Positions 17,227 to 26,098 of a stretch of 64,000 nt of DNA are shown piece after piece. This DNA is from Cytophagales bacterium. GTDB lineage: Bacteria > Bacteroidota > Bacteroidia > Cytophagales > Cyclobacteriaceae. The stretch covers positions 868,001 through 932,000 of the forward strand of contig JAWPMT010000004.1 of assembly GCA_033344775.1 (NCBI GenBank), in the 5' to 3' direction. The first letter of the stretch is position 1; each line of letters begins with the position of its first letter. The position numbers and the translations under genes were made by a program. Below the pieces are notes generated by a model. The model saw nothing but the letters and a program-made list of their open reading frames with translations. It did no database searches and was not told the DNA's origin.

Positions 17227-18471
17227 ATGTCACAACAAGTATTAACCCCAAGTGATGAGATGTTGGGCCAAAATGGAACGGCAAAGAAGCGGAATTTCGT
17301 AGATGATTTTGAGTCACCTGACTTTTATCAGATTGACGATCTGTTGACTGAAGAACACAAATTGATCCGTTCTTCGATTCGAGACTTTGTAAAGAAAGAA
17401 ATCACACCGTATATCGAAGACTGGGCAGAAAGAGCGCATTTCCCGTATGAAATGGTAAGAAAGTTTGGAGAGATCGGCGCATTCGGTCCGGCTATTCCTG
17501 AAACGTACGGTGGCGGCGGACTCGATTACATCTCTTACGGACTCATCATGCAGGAAATCGAGCGGGGAGATTCCGGTATGCGATCTACTGCTTCGGTACA
17601 AGGTTCGCTGGTGATGTATCCGATCTATGCGTTCGGTTCTGAGGAACAAAAAAGAAAATATTTACCTAAGCTAGGTTCTGGCGAAATGTTGGGCTGTTTC
17701 GGACTAACTGAGCCTAACCATGGAAGTAATCCAAGTGGCATGGAAACGCATTTCAAAGACATGGGCGATCACTACTTGCTCAACGGTGCAAAAATGTGGA
17801 TCTCAAATGCACCTAAAGCTGATATCGCAGTTGTTTGGGCAAAGAGTGAAGAAGGTCGCATTCACGGTTTGATTGTTGAGCGCGGCATGGAAGGCTTCTC
17901 TACCCCTGAAACACACGGAAAATGGTCATTGCGGGCTTCTGCTACCGGAGAGTTGGTATTCAGTGACGTGAAGGTGCCTAAGGAAAATTTACTCCCTGGA
18001 AAAAGTGGTTTGGGTGCTCCTATGAAATGCCTGGACAGTGCCCGATACGGTATTGCCTGGGGTGCGATCGGGGCAGCTATGGATTGCTACGAATCTGCCA
18101 GAAAATATGCGGCGGAGCGCATCCAGTTTGATAAGCCCATTGCCGCTTTCCAATTGGTGCAGAAGAAATTAGCAGAAATGCTTACCGAGATCACCAAGGC
18201 ACAATTAGTGAATTGGCGATTGGGTAAAATGATGGACGAAGGTAAAGCCACTACTCAGCACATTTCCCTCGCCAAAAGAAACAATGTAGCTGTCGCCCTG
18301 GAAATTGCTCGGGAAGCGCGACAAATCCACGGGGGAATGGGGATTACCGGTGAATATCCGATGATGCGTCACATGGCGAATCTGGAGTCAGTGGTTACCT
18401 ACGAAGGTACCCATGACATTCACCTGTTGATCTTAGGTGCCGAGATCACTGGGATTCCAGCGTTTAAGTGA
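17227..18471 (+). CDS. Acyl-CoA dehydrogenase, glutaryl-CoA dehydrogenase type
   Basis: A 414-residue FAD acyl-CoA dehydrogenase. Family blocks include CFGLTEPNHGSNP, WISNAPKADIAVVWA, QFDKPIAAFQL and the C-terminal TYEGTHDIHLLILG with the catalytic base at E393. The DSARYGIAWGAIGAA block and the Glu position point to glutaryl-CoA dehydrogenase, which oxidises and decarboxylates glutaryl-CoA to crotonyl-CoA in lysine and tryptophan breakdown. The divergent tryptophan dioxygenase gene supports amino acid catabolism. A related short-chain substrate cannot be excluded. Confidence 0.88.
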   Translation: MSQQVLTPSDEMLGQNGTAKKRNFVDDFESPDFYQIDDLLTEEHKLIRSSIRDFVKKEITPYIEDWAERAHFPYEMVRKFGEIGAFGPAIPETYGGGGLDYISYGLIMQEIERGDSGMRSTASVQGSLVMYPIYAFGSEEQKRKYLPKLGSGEMLGCFGLTEPNHGSNPSGMETHFKDMGDHYLLNGAKMWISNAPKADIAVVWAKSEEGRIHGLIVERGMEGFSTPETHGKWSLRASATGELVFSDVKVPKENLLPGKSGLGAPMKCLDSARYGIAWGAIGAAMDCYESARKYAAERIQFDKPIAAFQLVQKKLAEMLTEITKAQLVNWRLGKMMDEGKATTQHISLAKRNNVAVALEIAREARQIHGGMGITGEYPMMRHMANLESVVTYEGTHDIHLLILGAEITGIPAFK

Positions 18472-18483
18472 TCCCACTAATCA

Positions 18484-18516
18484 ACCCAAGACATCAATTA
18501 AAATGGTGTCTTGGGT
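18484..18516 (+). terminator. Hairpin after the glutaryl-CoA dehydrogenase gene
   Basis: A perfect 10-bp stem, 18484-18493 ACCCAAGACA with 18507-18516 TGTCTTGGGT, 12 bases after the stop. It has no T run on either side, so it may stabilise the mRNA end rather than terminate by itself. Confidence 0.5.
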
Positions 18517-18628
18517 GAAATCACCTACCCTCTTACAACTCAACAACAATTACCAGAATTAGCAAAGCTTACTTCCCAGACAGATTCGGACGTCATATTC
18601 ACCAATGTGAAAATTAACCAGGGATGAG

Positions 18629-21061
18629 CTACTCGTCCTTTAAGCTATTCACTGGATTGGCGATCGCTGCTTTGATGGATTGAAAGCTCACCGTTCCTAA
18701 TCCGATGATCAAAGCCAATCCAGCTGCAAGTACGAATACAAACCAATTGACTCCTGTGGAATAGGCGAAACTTTCTAACCAGCTGTCCATCCAATAATAG
18801 GCAATCGGCACGGCAAGTATAGAAGCAATCCCAACCAGTTTCATAAAGTCGGAGGACAGTAATAAGACGATTTGAGGTACGGTGGCACCCAGCACTTTTC
18901 TCACACCTATTTCTTTCACACGTTGATTGATCACAAACGCTGACAAACCCAATAATCCGATACATGCTATGAGAATAGCCAATAAAGTGAAGATGCTGAA
19001 GATCCGACCTGTAGCCAATTCTGATTCGTAAAAGGCCTCCATGTTAGCATCCAGAAAGTACGACTTGAAAGGTGCCTGTGGTGCAAATTCTGCCCACTTG
19101 CTTTCGATGGAACTTAAGGTATTTTGAATATCGCTTTCTTGGACACTGATCACCATTTTGGATCTGTTCTGAAAAGGGCCTTGCATACTCGTGAAAGCCG
19201 CTGGCTTCAAATCGACGTGCAGCGACTGGAAATGAAAATCATTGATCACTCCGACAATCGTGTATTCTCTTGGTTCTGCATTCGCTGCAATCTCGATGAG
19301 TTTGCGACCAACAGGATCAGTAAGACCTAATTTTTCAACAGCTGATTGATTGAGTACGATGGACAAAGAATCCTCAAACCCTTTGGAAAAGAATCGTCCT
19401 TCCAAAACCTGCATTTGCATGGTTTCGGGCAAGTCATCATCAAAGGACATCTGCCGCATGATCATGCTTTCTTTCTGGCCGGTCCCTGGAATTCTTACGC
19501 TAAAATCACCGGCTTGATCACCAGGCATATTCGAGGAATAAGCACTGACCTTCACATTGGGCAGCCGATCAATTTCATTCTTAAACGTCTCAAAACGAGC
19601 AATGTCTTGCGATTGTCCATTGATGGCTCCCGCGTTCTCAATCACAATGATGTTGTCTTTCTCAAAACCAAGTGGCTTGTTCTGCATGTACTCCATCTGA
19701 TTGAACACAATCAATGTAGCACTGATCAGAATGATCGAAATAGCAAATTGCAAGACGACTAGCGCATTTCTTAGATTAATGCCAGTTTTACTTCCTCTCA
19801 GCTTTCCTTTCAGTACGGACAAAGGAGTAAACGAGGAAATAAAAAATGCAGGATACAAACCTGCCAGCGCTCCAATGATCACTACAATCAATCCACTCGA
19901 TAACAACGTCAGTGGATTCATTACCTGTTCAAGACCCAGTGGTCTTGCGGCGAGCTCATTGAACCACGGCAGAATCAATGCAACAATTCCAAAGGCCAAT
20001 AGCGCACTGAAGAAAGACATCAGGATGGACTCTGTTAAAAATTGTGCAATTAGGTGTTGTTTGGCAGAACCCAATACTTTTCTGATTCCTACTTCCTTCC
20101 CCCGTTCAGTGGATCTGGCTGTGGAAAGGTTCATGAAATTAATACAGGCAATGACCAGAATGAATATTGCAACTACGCTGAATATATATACATAGTTAAT
20201 GTTGCCATTGGCTTTCATCTCATTCTCCAGATTGGAATGTAAATGGATATCCTTCACATGCATCAGGTGATAATTGTATCCATTTCCTGCTTCAATGTAT
20301 TCATCATAGGAGATGCCATTGCGCTGCTGAATAGGACCTTCCGCATACTGCTTAACAAAGGCCGGTAATTTTTCTTCCACCACCATCGGATCGGTACCTT
20401 GTTGCAATTTCAGATAAGTCATGGCTGAAAAGCCTACCCAATTCTCCTGGTTGAAGAATGGGAATTGATGCATGGGCGTCAGATAATCGAATATGAAATG
20501 AGAATTATTGGGATAATCGTAAGCTACTCCTGTTACTTTTTTAGAAGCTCCGAAGAATTCCACGGTTTTACCCATAGGGTCGTCGTTCCCAAATAATTTC
20601 ATTGCGATGGATTCAGACAACACCACAGAATTCGCATCTGATAATGCCTCTTCCGTGTTTCCAATTTTCAAAGGGATGTGCAAAACCGAAAGCAGGAAAG
20701 AATCCGCAAAAATGATGTTACTTTCGAGATAACTATCATCGCCAACCGTGACATTGGTCGGATTAAATGGTTTGAATGCTCTTCCTTGTGCGATTATTTC
20801 AGGAAAGTCTTGCACCATCTGAGGTCCGAAAGAATGCGGTGCCAAGGGGTAATTCACTTCACGTTCCGGATATACGCGATTGATCCACATGCGATAGACA
20901 TCATCATCCTGGAATTCATCGTAGGACAAGTCGTAATCGACATACAGGAAGATGGCCATGCAAGTGGTCATACCAATCGCAAGACCGAATACATTGGTGA
21001 GGGTAAAACCCACTTTTTTCAGGAGACTTCTCCAGGCGGAAAGAATGAGGTTGCGGAGCAT
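18629..21061 (-). CDS. MacB/FtsX-family ABC transporter permease
   Basis: An 810-residue membrane protein with the doubled MacB layout of Bacteroidota: transmembrane helix 1 (about 18-42), a large periplasmic MacB-PCD domain, and three helices (about 285-440) with the RSTERGKEVGIRKVLGS turn. A further helix, a second periplasmic domain and a last FtsX set of three helices (about 690-810) follow, with a second VKEIGVRKVLGA turn. Such proteins work without transporting across the inner membrane, using ATP-driven movement to act on periplasmic substrates. No ATPase gene is next to it. Substrate unknown. It appears to be transcribed alone. Confidence 0.88.
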   Translation of the reverse strand: MLRNLILSAWRSLLKKVGFTLTNVFGLAIGMTTCMAIFLYVDYDLSYDEFQDDDVYRMWINRVYPEREVNYPLAPHSFGPQMVQDFPEIIAQGRAFKPFNPTNVTVGDDSYLESNIIFADSFLLSVLHIPLKIGNTEEALSDANSVVLSESIAMKLFGNDDPMGKTVEFFGASKKVTGVAYDYPNNSHFIFDYLTPMHQFPFFNQENWVGFSAMTYLKLQQGTDPMVVEEKLPAFVKQYAEGPIQQRNGISYDEYIEAGNGYNYHLMHVKDIHLHSNLENEMKANGNINYVYIFSVVAIFILVIACINFMNLSTARSTERGKEVGIRKVLGSAKQHLIAQFLTESILMSFFSALLAFGIVALILPWFNELAARPLGLEQVMNPLTLLSSGLIVVIIGALAGLYPAFFISSFTPLSVLKGKLRGSKTGINLRNALVVLQFAISIILISATLIVFNQMEYMQNKPLGFEKDNIIVIENAGAINGQSQDIARFETFKNEIDRLPNVKVSAYSSNMPGDQAGDFSVRIPGTGQKESMIMRQMSFDDDLPETMQMQVLEGRFFSKGFEDSLSIVLNQSAVEKLGLTDPVGRKLIEIAANAEPREYTIVGVINDFHFQSLHVDLKPAAFTSMQGPFQNRSKMVISVQESDIQNTLSSIESKWAEFAPQAPFKSYFLDANMEAFYESELATGRIFSIFTLLAILIACIGLLGLSAFVINQRVKEIGVRKVLGATVPQIVLLLSSDFMKLVGIASILAVPIAYYWMDSWLESFAYSTGVNWFVFVLAAGLALIIGLGTVSFQSIKAAIANPVNSLKDE

Positions 21062-21173
21062 AGGTTAGGCTTTAAAAAAATCCGATACTAAAAGATAGTA
21101 CTTCTTTGCTCACAAATGGTTGCATATTTCGGTCAGACGGGCGAAAACGTATGACAGAAGCAATTTGTTCACA

Positions 21174-21923
21174 TTATAACTGAATATCAAAGTCGTTTTT
21201 CAGGGTCTCTTTCAATTGACTGGGACTAGCGATCATCCTGTCCTTCCGATCACCATTTTCTTTCATGATAAGCTTCTCATTGAAGATGGACTTTCTTCCA
21301 CTTGGTGTTGGCCTGGTGACAACCGTATTTTTCACAAAATAGGAATCCGGTGAATCCTGTTTCCATTGACATTGGTCCTGAAACTCGTCGATGGTTCTGG
21401 GGATGGTTGAAAATTGGTATTTCTTCTCGAATTGCCCACCATCCGAAGACATCCAAAGCAGCCAGTCGTGCCCTACCTTTTCTAATCTGAAATAATTCCG
21501 TCCATCTGTTTGTCCCTTTTCATTGGTTATCTCAACAGGGGTAATGAATAAGTCTCCAAAAGCCACATCCACTAACCAGAGCTTCTCATCTAAAGCGATC
21601 ACCAGGGCCAAATGATCAAATTCCGGTCCGAGTTCGTCATCGTCGTATGTCCTGCCCGAAACCATAGACACCTTGAACCCAATTTCTTTCAAGAGATGAT
21701 AAAACAAGTGGTTCAACTCATAGCAAAAGCCACCTCGCTTCTGAGTGACTACTTTATGAAAGAGATGGGGAATGTCCAGTTTTATCTCAACCTGGTGCTG
21801 TACATCCAAATTTTCAAAAGGAACGGACCGAACATGACATTCGTGCAGGGCGAATAAAGTCTCCTTATCAGGGTTCAGTGCTCCCTGATAACCAATGCGT
21901 TGGAGTAGTTCAGCCCACACCAA
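21174..21923 (-). CDS. Arylamine N-acetyltransferase family protein
   Basis: A 249-residue NAT-family enzyme with the full thiol-protease-like triad: C67 in KRGGFCYELN, H104 in FDHLAL and D119 in LVDVAFGD. NATs move acyl groups from acyl-CoA to arylamines or hydrazines; in some bacteria they work in secondary metabolite or lipid pathways. It begins 8 bases after the aminotransferase stop and is probably co-transcribed. Length (typical 250-280) is at the lower end. Native substrate unknown. Confidence 0.9.
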   Translation of the reverse strand: MVWAELLQRIGYQGALNPDKETLFALHECHVRSVPFENLDVQHQVEIKLDIPHLFHKVVTQKRGGFCYELNHLFYHLLKEIGFKVSMVSGRTYDDDELGPEFDHLALVIALDEKLWLVDVAFGDLFITPVEITNEKGQTDGRNYFRLEKVGHDWLLWMSSDGGQFEKKYQFSTIPRTIDEFQDQCQWKQDSPDSYFVKNTVVTRPTPSGRKSIFNEKLIMKENGDRKDRMIASPSQLKETLKNDFDIQL

Positions 21924-21931
21924 TTTCTGAT

Positions 21932-22831
21932 TTATAGTTTCTCAGCATGCGTTGGTAAACTGTCATGCATTAGCGCATTAAGCTTTGCTCGGAGATTTGA
22001 ACCCGTTTTATTTTCAATAGGACGACCATCGATCTCTACGATTGGGGTCAGTTCACCCATAGTTCCTGTTGCGAATACTTCGTCCGCATTGTAAAACTCC
22101 ACTAAACTCAAGTTTCTTTCTTCCAATTCAATTCCATTGGCACTTGCAAGTTCTATCACAAATCCCCTGGTAATACCATGCAAACAAGCATGTGCGAATG
22201 GTGTATAAAGCTTGCCATCCTTCACCATGAACATATTGGTATCATTGAGTTCCGCCACAAATCCACGATCATCCAGCATCACGCCGGCATCTACTCCAGC
22301 AATATTGGCCTGAATTTTTGCCAAAATATTGTTCAACAGGTTGTTGTGATGGATTTTGGAATCCAGGTATTGTGGTCCATTTCTTCTTTGTGTCGAGGTA
22401 ATCACACGGATTCCAGTCTCATTGTCATATACCAATGGCTTCCATTCTGCCAAAACAATCAAGCAACTTCCTTTTTGATTCAGCCTCGGATCCATGCCTG
22501 AAGTCACCTTTTCTCCTCGGGTCAGGGTCAATCGAATGTGCGCATCCTTGTCCATGCCGTTGGCAACGAGCGTTTGTTTTATCGCATCCTTGATGAATTC
22601 TCTGGTAGGAACATGATCAAACTGCAATGCTTTTGCTGACTCATACAACCGATCCAAATGCCTGTCCAAATGAATGATCCCCTGTTCATAAACCCTAAGG
22701 CCTTCCCAAATGGCATCACCACCCTGAACTGAACTATCAAATACAGAAACCTTTGCTTCATTTCTATGATAAAGTTGATCTCCTACCCAGACTTGTAGGT
22801 CAGCGTTCTTGGGGTCGTATTGTTGCAACAT
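21932..22831 (-). CDS. Class IV PLP aminotransferase (branched-chain/D-amino acid type)
   Basis: A 299-residue fold type IV PLP enzyme. The Schiff-base lysine is K159 in YLDSKIHHNNLLNN. Other blocks are VFDSSVQGGDAIWEGLRVY near the start, GVMLDDRGFVAELNDTNMF and FATGTMGELTPI. This family covers branched-chain aminotransferase, D-alanine aminotransferase and aminodeoxychorismate lyase. The sequence looks most like the branched-chain group but the substrate cannot be fixed by eye. It is the first gene of a two-gene unit with the N-acetyltransferase and lies divergent to valS. A role in valine supply next to valS would be only a guess. Confidence 0.85.
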   Translation of the reverse strand: MLQQYDPKNADLQVWVGDQLYHRNEAKVSVFDSSVQGGDAIWEGLRVYEQGIIHLDRHLDRLYESAKALQFDHVPTREFIKDAIKQTLVANGMDKDAHIRLTLTRGEKVTSGMDPRLNQKGSCLIVLAEWKPLVYDNETGIRVITSTQRRNGPQYLDSKIHHNNLLNNILAKIQANIAGVDAGVMLDDRGFVAELNDTNMFMVKDGKLYTPFAHACLHGITRGFVIELASANGIELEERNLSLVEFYNADEVFATGTMGELTPIVEIDGRPIENKTGSNLRAKLNALMHDSLPTHAEKL

Positions 22832-22935
22832 AACTAGAGGTGGTTAATTGGTGATTTAAGTAATGGTTCTGCGAATCTATGATAAAGCATGGGACAAATT
22901 TGAACCGAACATGTAATTGCCTCTGTAACATGTTC

Positions 22936-22943
22936 TACTTTTG
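22936..22943 (+). promoter_or_regulatory. Promoter -7 box for valS
   Basis: TACTTTTG matches TAnnTTTG exactly and lies 28 bases before the valS ATG at 22971. A TTG at 22917-22919 is 16 bases upstream, near the usual -33 spacing. Confidence 0.6.
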
Positions 22944-22970
22944 CAGCTTCGAAAAAATTGACAAACAATC

Positions 22971-25646
22971 ATGGCCTCATTATCGACGAAGTACAACCCT
23001 TCGGAAGTAGAAGACAAATGGTATCAAACCTGGATGGAAAAAGGACTTTTTGCAGCGGAAGTCAACCCTGACAAAGAACCTTATTCTATCGTGATCCCTC
23101 CTCCGAATGTCACGGGTGTCTTGCACATGGGGCACATGCTCAACAATACGATCCAGGACATCCTGATCCGTAAGGCAAGGATGGAAGGCAAAGAAGCTTG
23201 CTGGGTTCCTGGTACAGATCACGCATCCATAGCCACGGAAGCGAAAGTCGTGAAAATGCTCCGCGAGAAAGGCATCAAGAAAAGTGACCTTTCTCGTGAC
23301 GAATTCATGAAGCATGCCTGGGAATGGAAGGAAAAATACGGTGGGATCATCCTGGAACAGCTGAAAAAACTAGGCGCTTCCTGTGATTGGGACCGAACGG
23401 CATTCACCATGGATGACGACTATTATAAGGCTGTAATCCGGGTATTTGTAGATCTGTATAAGAAAGGATACATCTATCGTGGCCTCCGCATGGTCAACTG
23501 GGATGTAGAAGCGCAGACTGCAGTTTCCAATGAAGAAGTAGTTTATCAGGACGGTGGAGAAGTTTCTAATCTCTACTCTGTACGTTACAAAATCAAAGAT
23601 TCAGATGAATCAGTGGTCATCGCGACACAGCGACCTGAAACGATCCTCGGAGATTCGGGTATCGCGGTTAATCCAAAAGATGAGCGATACCAACACCTGA
23701 TCGGCAAAACAGCCATCGTTCCTTTTGTCGAGCGAGAAATTCCGATCATCGCCGACGAATACGTGGAACTGGATTTTGGAACAGGTTGTCTTAAGGTTAC
23801 TCCCGCACACGATCCTAATGACTATGAAATTGGTTTGAGACATGGTTTGGAGGTAGTAGACACCATCGACCTAAAAGGTAATCTCAATGAAGCCTGCGGA
23901 GTTGAAAAATACATCGGCATGGAGCGCTTCAAAGCGCGTAAAGAGATCATCAAAGACCTGGATGCTGCAGGAATTTTAATAGGTAGTGAGGAGTTCACCA
24001 CAAGAATTGGTCGTTCCGAAAGAACGGATAGTGTGATCGAGCCCAAGTTGTCGTTGCAGTGGTTCATCAAGATGAAAGAGATCTCTCGTAAGGCACATCA
24101 GGTTGTGAAAGATGATGAGATTTTGCTGCATCCTCCAAAGTTCAAGAATACCTACAATCACTGGATGGAGAATGTACGGGATTGGTGTATCTCGCGTCAA
24201 CTATGGTGGGGTCAGCGCATCCCGGCCTATTATTTCGGTGAAGGAGAAGACGACTTTGTAGTTGCGGAAACACCAGCAGAAGCACTGAACCTTGCGAAAG
24301 AAAAATCGGGTAACAGCTCACTTTCGATCGACGACCTGAAACAGGATGAAGATGTTCTGGATACATGGGCTTCCTCCTGGTTGTTCCCGATCCAGGTTTT
24401 CAATGGCCTGAATCCGGAATACATAGATGCAGATAGCGGCAAAATCAAAAAAGGTTCAAATCCGGCACTGGACTACTTCTACCCTACCGACACACTGGTT
24501 ACAGCTCCTGAGATCCTGTTCTTCTGGGTGGCCCGAATGATCATCGCTGGTTATGAATACATGGACGACAAGCCATTCAAAAACGTGTATCTGACCGGAA
24601 TCGTAAGGGACAAGCTGCGACGAAAAATGAGTAAGTCATTGGGTAACTCGCCTGATCCACTGGACTTGATCGCTAAATACGGCGCAGATGCAGTTCGCAC
24701 GGGCATGTTGTTCTCCTCTCCGGCTGGCAACGACTTGCTGTTCGATATGGAATTGATCGAGCAAGGACAAAAGTTTGCCAATAAGATCTGGAATGGATTT
24801 CGACTTGTACAGCAATGGGAAGTTGCCGATCAGAAACAACCTGCATGCAACACCCTGGCCATCGAGTGGTTTGAAGCGAACTTCAACAAAGCGCTGACTG
24901 AAATTGAGGACCATTTCTCGAAGTTCAGAATGTCAGATGCTCTGAAGGCTCTATACAAATTGATTTGGGATGATTTCTTCAACTATTATCTGGAGTGGAT
25001 CAAACCTCCCTATCAATCACCTATCGATCAGGCAACGCTCGATGCTACCTGGGGATTCTTTGATAAAGTGCTGAGAATTATGCATCCATTCATGCCATTC
25101 ATTTCGGAAGAGCTTTGGCAGAAAATGGGTCGCAATGAAGGAGAATACCTGATCAAAGCAGATTGGGTAAAAGCCGATGATTTTGATGATAACCTGGTTC
25201 AAAAAGCGGATGCGCTGTTTGAGATTGTGAACAACATTCGTAATGTCAGAAGTAGCAAAAACCTGCCTAAGCATGAAGCACTGCCTCTGACCATCAATGC
25301 ACAAGAAAGCGAGTATGCCGCCTTGATTCCTTCCATTGAAAAGCTTGGTGTGATCTCAGAGGTTAATTTCTCATCCGAGAAACCCGACAGTTCCTTCAGT
25401 TTTGTAGTTGCTTCTACTGAATTCCATTTGCAGGCAGAAGGCATGGTAGATACGGAAGCAGAACGCGATAAATTGCAGAAAGAATTGGATTATACCAAAG
25501 GCTTCCTAAACTCCGTGATGAAGAAACTCAGCAATGAGAAGTTTGTCAATGGTGCCCCTGAAAAAGTGGTAGCAGCCGAGCAAAAGAAAAAGGCTGATGC
25601 AGAAGCGAAAATCAAGACGCTGGAAGAGAGTTTAGATAGGCTTTAA
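22971..25646 (+). CDS. valS: Valyl-tRNA synthetase
   Basis: An 891-residue class I synthetase that charges tRNA-Val. The HIGH signature is HMGH at residues 52-55 after PPPNVTGVL. The KMSKS loop is residues 552-556 in LRRKMSKSLGNSPDP. The editing domain (about 180-350, with TQRPETILGDSG and TPAHDPNDYEIG) is complete. The anticodon-binding domain and a C-terminal Lys/Glu-rich coiled coil (about 825-891) finish the protein, as in other bacterial ValRS. Starts at ATG 22971 behind a consensus -7 box. Followed by a perfect hairpin. Confidence 0.97.
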   Translation: MASLSTKYNPSEVEDKWYQTWMEKGLFAAEVNPDKEPYSIVIPPPNVTGVLHMGHMLNNTIQDILIRKARMEGKEACWVPGTDHASIATEAKVVKMLREKGIKKSDLSRDEFMKHAWEWKEKYGGIILEQLKKLGASCDWDRTAFTMDDDYYKAVIRVFVDLYKKGYIYRGLRMVNWDVEAQTAVSNEEVVYQDGGEVSNLYSVRYKIKDSDESVVIATQRPETILGDSGIAVNPKDERYQHLIGKTAIVPFVEREIPIIADEYVELDFGTGCLKVTPAHDPNDYEIGLRHGLEVVDTIDLKGNLNEACGVEKYIGMERFKARKEIIKDLDAAGILIGSEEFTTRIGRSERTDSVIEPKLSLQWFIKMKEISRKAHQVVKDDEILLHPPKFKNTYNHWMENVRDWCISRQLWWGQRIPAYYFGEGEDDFVVAETPAEALNLAKEKSGNSSLSIDDLKQDEDVLDTWASSWLFPIQVFNGLNPEYIDADSGKIKKGSNPALDYFYPTDTLVTAPEILFFWVARMIIAGYEYMDDKPFKNVYLTGIVRDKLRRKMSKSLGNSPDPLDLIAKYGADAVRTGMLFSSPAGNDLLFDMELIEQGQKFANKIWNGFRLVQQWEVADQKQPACNTLAIEWFEANFNKALTEIEDHFSKFRMSDALKALYKLIWDDFFNYYLEWIKPPYQSPIDQATLDATWGFFDKVLRIMHPFMPFISEELWQKMGRNEGEYLIKADWVKADDFDDNLVQKADALFEIVNNIRNVRSSKNLPKHEALPLTINAQESEYAALIPSIEKLGVISEVNFSSEKPDSSFSFVVASTEFHLQAEGMVDTEAERDKLQKELDYTKGFLNSVMKKLSNEKFVNGAPEKVVAAEQKKKADAEAKIKTLEESLDRL

Positions 25647-25661
25647 CTGAAAGTAATTTAC

Positions 25662-25692
25662 ACAAGGTACATAGATCAAAAATGTACCTTGT
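25662..25692. terminator. Hairpin between convergent valS and a small lipoprotein gene
   Basis: A perfect 11-bp inverted repeat, 25662-25672 ACAAGGTACAT with 25682-25692 ATGTACCTTGT, with a 9-base loop. It lies 15 bases after the valS stop and 38 bases before the end of the minus-strand pseudogene. No long T run follows on either strand, so it may be a weak two-way terminator. Confidence 0.5.
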
Positions 25693-25730
25693 ACTTGTTA
25701 AGCTTTAGTATATCGTAGGCGGTTTCTATT

Positions 25731-26026
25731 CTACTCAAAATCCCAGATTATTCGAGGATGTTGCTCAGGATCGTCCTGGTAATTATTGGCACTAAAGAAC
25801 TGACCAATAAATACATCTCGAAACATCCTCAATTCCCCTTTTCCTGAGAATGAGACAGGATTTACAATGGGACCAGTAACTTGATTACCTCCTTGTGTGG
25901 ACAGTACGGCAATTTTACTGATCGCCCCAAAATTCAAAACAGATCGGGATTATCGGAATCATCGTCTGATGAACAGGAGATTAGATAAAGAGCCAGTAAA
26001 AACGCAGTTAAATGCCTGAATTTCAT
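25731..26026 (-). pseudogene. Small lipoprotein gene broken by a one-base frameshift
   Basis: On the minus strand an ATG at 26026 begins a clear lipoprotein signal (MKFRHLTAFLLALYLISC) followed by acidic SSDDDSDNPDLF, then a TGA stop at about residue 31. In the frame shifted by one base, an open stretch follows at once (from 25937, starting NFGAISKIAVL) to TAG at 25731-25733. Adding one T to the TTTT run at about 25940 would join both parts into a 98-residue lipoprotein with a coherent end (RIIWDFE). It is either a recent pseudogene or a sequencing error. The body resembles no family I recognise. Confidence 0.7.
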
Positions 26027-26098
26027 TTTGTTGTATTATTTGTTTTGATTTTAGTCCAGAACTTAAGTACTCAATGACGCAATACCAATTACCAAACG

